5,848 nucleotides of DNA from Solirubrobacteraceae bacterium (GTDB taxonomy: Bacteria; Actinomycetota; Thermoleophilia; Solirubrobacterales; Solirubrobacteraceae), in NCBI GenBank assembly GCA_030149625.1, contig JASLHP010000232.1:1-5848 (forward strand), given 5' to 3'. Positions 5,631 through 5,848 of the stretch are shown in pieces (within the stretch, counting starts at the first letter, position 1; every line of letters starts with the position of its first letter). A model generated the notes under the pieces. That model saw only the letters and a program-made list of their open reading frames with translations. It did not search any database and was not told the origin of the DNA. Both the position numbers and the translations under genes were made by a program.

Positions 5631-5709
5631 CGGCGCTCGCTTCCTCGCTCCAGCCGGCGCTCGCTTCCTCGCTCCAGCCGACGCTCGCTTCCTCGCTCCA
5701 GCCGACGCT
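5631..5709. repeat. 24-bp tandem direct repeat, three full copies plus a start of a fourth
   Basis: Copies are at 5631-5654, 5655-5678 and 5679-5702; a fourth begins at 5703 and diverges after about 7 bases. The only difference among full copies is base 3 (G, G, A). The shared core contains GCTTCCTCGCTCCAGC; the minus strand is purine-rich (GGAGCGAGGAAGCGAG). It lies between the stop of the partial right-hand gene and the operon promoter. It is not itself palindromic, so it is not an obvious terminator. The length is a multiple of three and no stop codon occurs in several frames. In frame with the upstream gene after its TGA it would read AGARKRAS-like basic octapeptides, but no start or coding evidence supports translation. 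Confidence 0.9.
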
Positions 5710-5717
5710 TTGCTTAC

Positions 5718-5848
5718 TCAGTCCGGCGGGCGCCTGCTTCTGAAGTAGAGCACGCCGCCGACCAGGACGATCAGCACGATCAGCACGCCGCCGGCGATGT
5801 AGCGCAGTTTGTGGTGAACCGCTTTCTTCGGGATTTCGCTCTTGGCCT
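5718..5848 (-). CDS. Partial protein C-terminus with a single membrane segment, unknown function (5' end outside window)
   Basis: The minus strand has an open frame entering from the right edge and ending at a TGA (complement of 5718-5720), giving 42 complete codons. The peptide begins AKSEIPKKAVHHKLRYIAGG, continues with a very hydrophobic stretch of Val, Leu, Ile and Gly (about residues 17-34), and ends YFRSRRPPD. A lone C-terminal membrane helix flanked by basic residues on both sides suggests a membrane-anchored protein or the last helix of a larger membrane protein. There is no LPxTG-type sorting motif in the visible part. Codon usage (mostly G/C third bases) supports real coding. I do not recognise the family. 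It shares strand with the metal operon but is separated from it by the repeats and promoter. Confidence 0.6.
   Translation of the reverse strand, partial: AKSEIPKKAVHHKLRYIAGGVLIVLIVLVGGVLYFRSRRPPD

Larger units (their letters stand above)
5548..5717. other. Intergenic region upstream of the metal-uptake operon
   Basis: 170 bases between the stop of the partial gene on the right and the znuA start. It holds the 24-bp repeats on the right side and an AT-richer promoter/operator stretch (about 5555-5595) on the left. I see no strong hairpin that would terminate transcription from the right-hand gene, so read-through into the operon cannot be excluded. Confidence 0.7.

Noticed and set aside
5631..5709. 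A CRISPR array or insertion-sequence end in the 24-bp repeat region
   Set aside because: The copies are directly adjacent without spacers, not palindromic, and no transposase or terminal inverted repeats are nearby.
5435..5743. Plus-strand frame reading the 24-bp repeats as LASSLQPA-type octapeptides
   Set aside because: It is antisense to the znuA 5' end and to the partial gene at right, with no promoter or ribosome binding site seen. Repeat length divisible by three keeps frames open by chance.

Overview
The window is very GC-rich DNA with strong G/C preference at third codon positions, GTG starts and 4-base gene overlaps. This suggests a high-GC actinobacterial-type chromosome. A deep-branching soil lineage such as Thermoleophilia/Solirubrobacterales is my guess, but no marker gene is present to prove it.

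Layout. (1) Bases 1-1404, plus strand: the 3' part of a large membrane protein gene. It holds the end of an alkaline-phosphatase/sulfatase-superfamily-like domain, interrupted by a poly-Ser/poly-Gly stretch encoded by a trinucleotide microsatellite, followed by about 11 membrane segments with a YGIGNE motif. (2) Bases 1405-1524: a short convergent intergenic region with two hairpins. One is a 12-bp stem directly after the last gene of the opposing operon. (3) Bases 1525-5547, minus strand: a compact five-gene metal-uptake operon. In transcription order it encodes a ZnuA/TroA-type substrate-binding lipoprotein, an ABC ATPase, two ABC-3 family permeases and a Fur-family regulator (probably Zur). 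Every junction is a 4-base ATGA/GTGA overlap or direct abutment, so the genes are almost certainly co-transcribed and translationally coupled. (4) Bases 5548-5717: the operon's upstream region. It has a -10-like hexamer, overlapping inverted repeats that could be the Zur operator, and three direct copies of a 24-bp repeat. (5) Bases 5718-5848, minus strand: the last 42 codons of another gene, ending in a single membrane segment.

How the genes work together: the lipoprotein captures a divalent metal (Zn2+ most likely, Mn2+ possible) outside the membrane and hands it to a probable heterodimer of the two permeases, powered by the ATPase. The Fur-family protein encoded last would sense intracellular metal and repress the operon, including its own gene, at the dyad next to the promoter. 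The plus-strand gene and the partial gene at the right edge have no evident link to metal uptake.

I do not see a clearly new biological system. The operon is a recognisable metal importer. The least explained items are the microsatellite-encoded insertion in the phosphatase-like protein, the 24-bp tandem repeat beside the operon promoter, and the Glu-containing ligand set of the binding protein.
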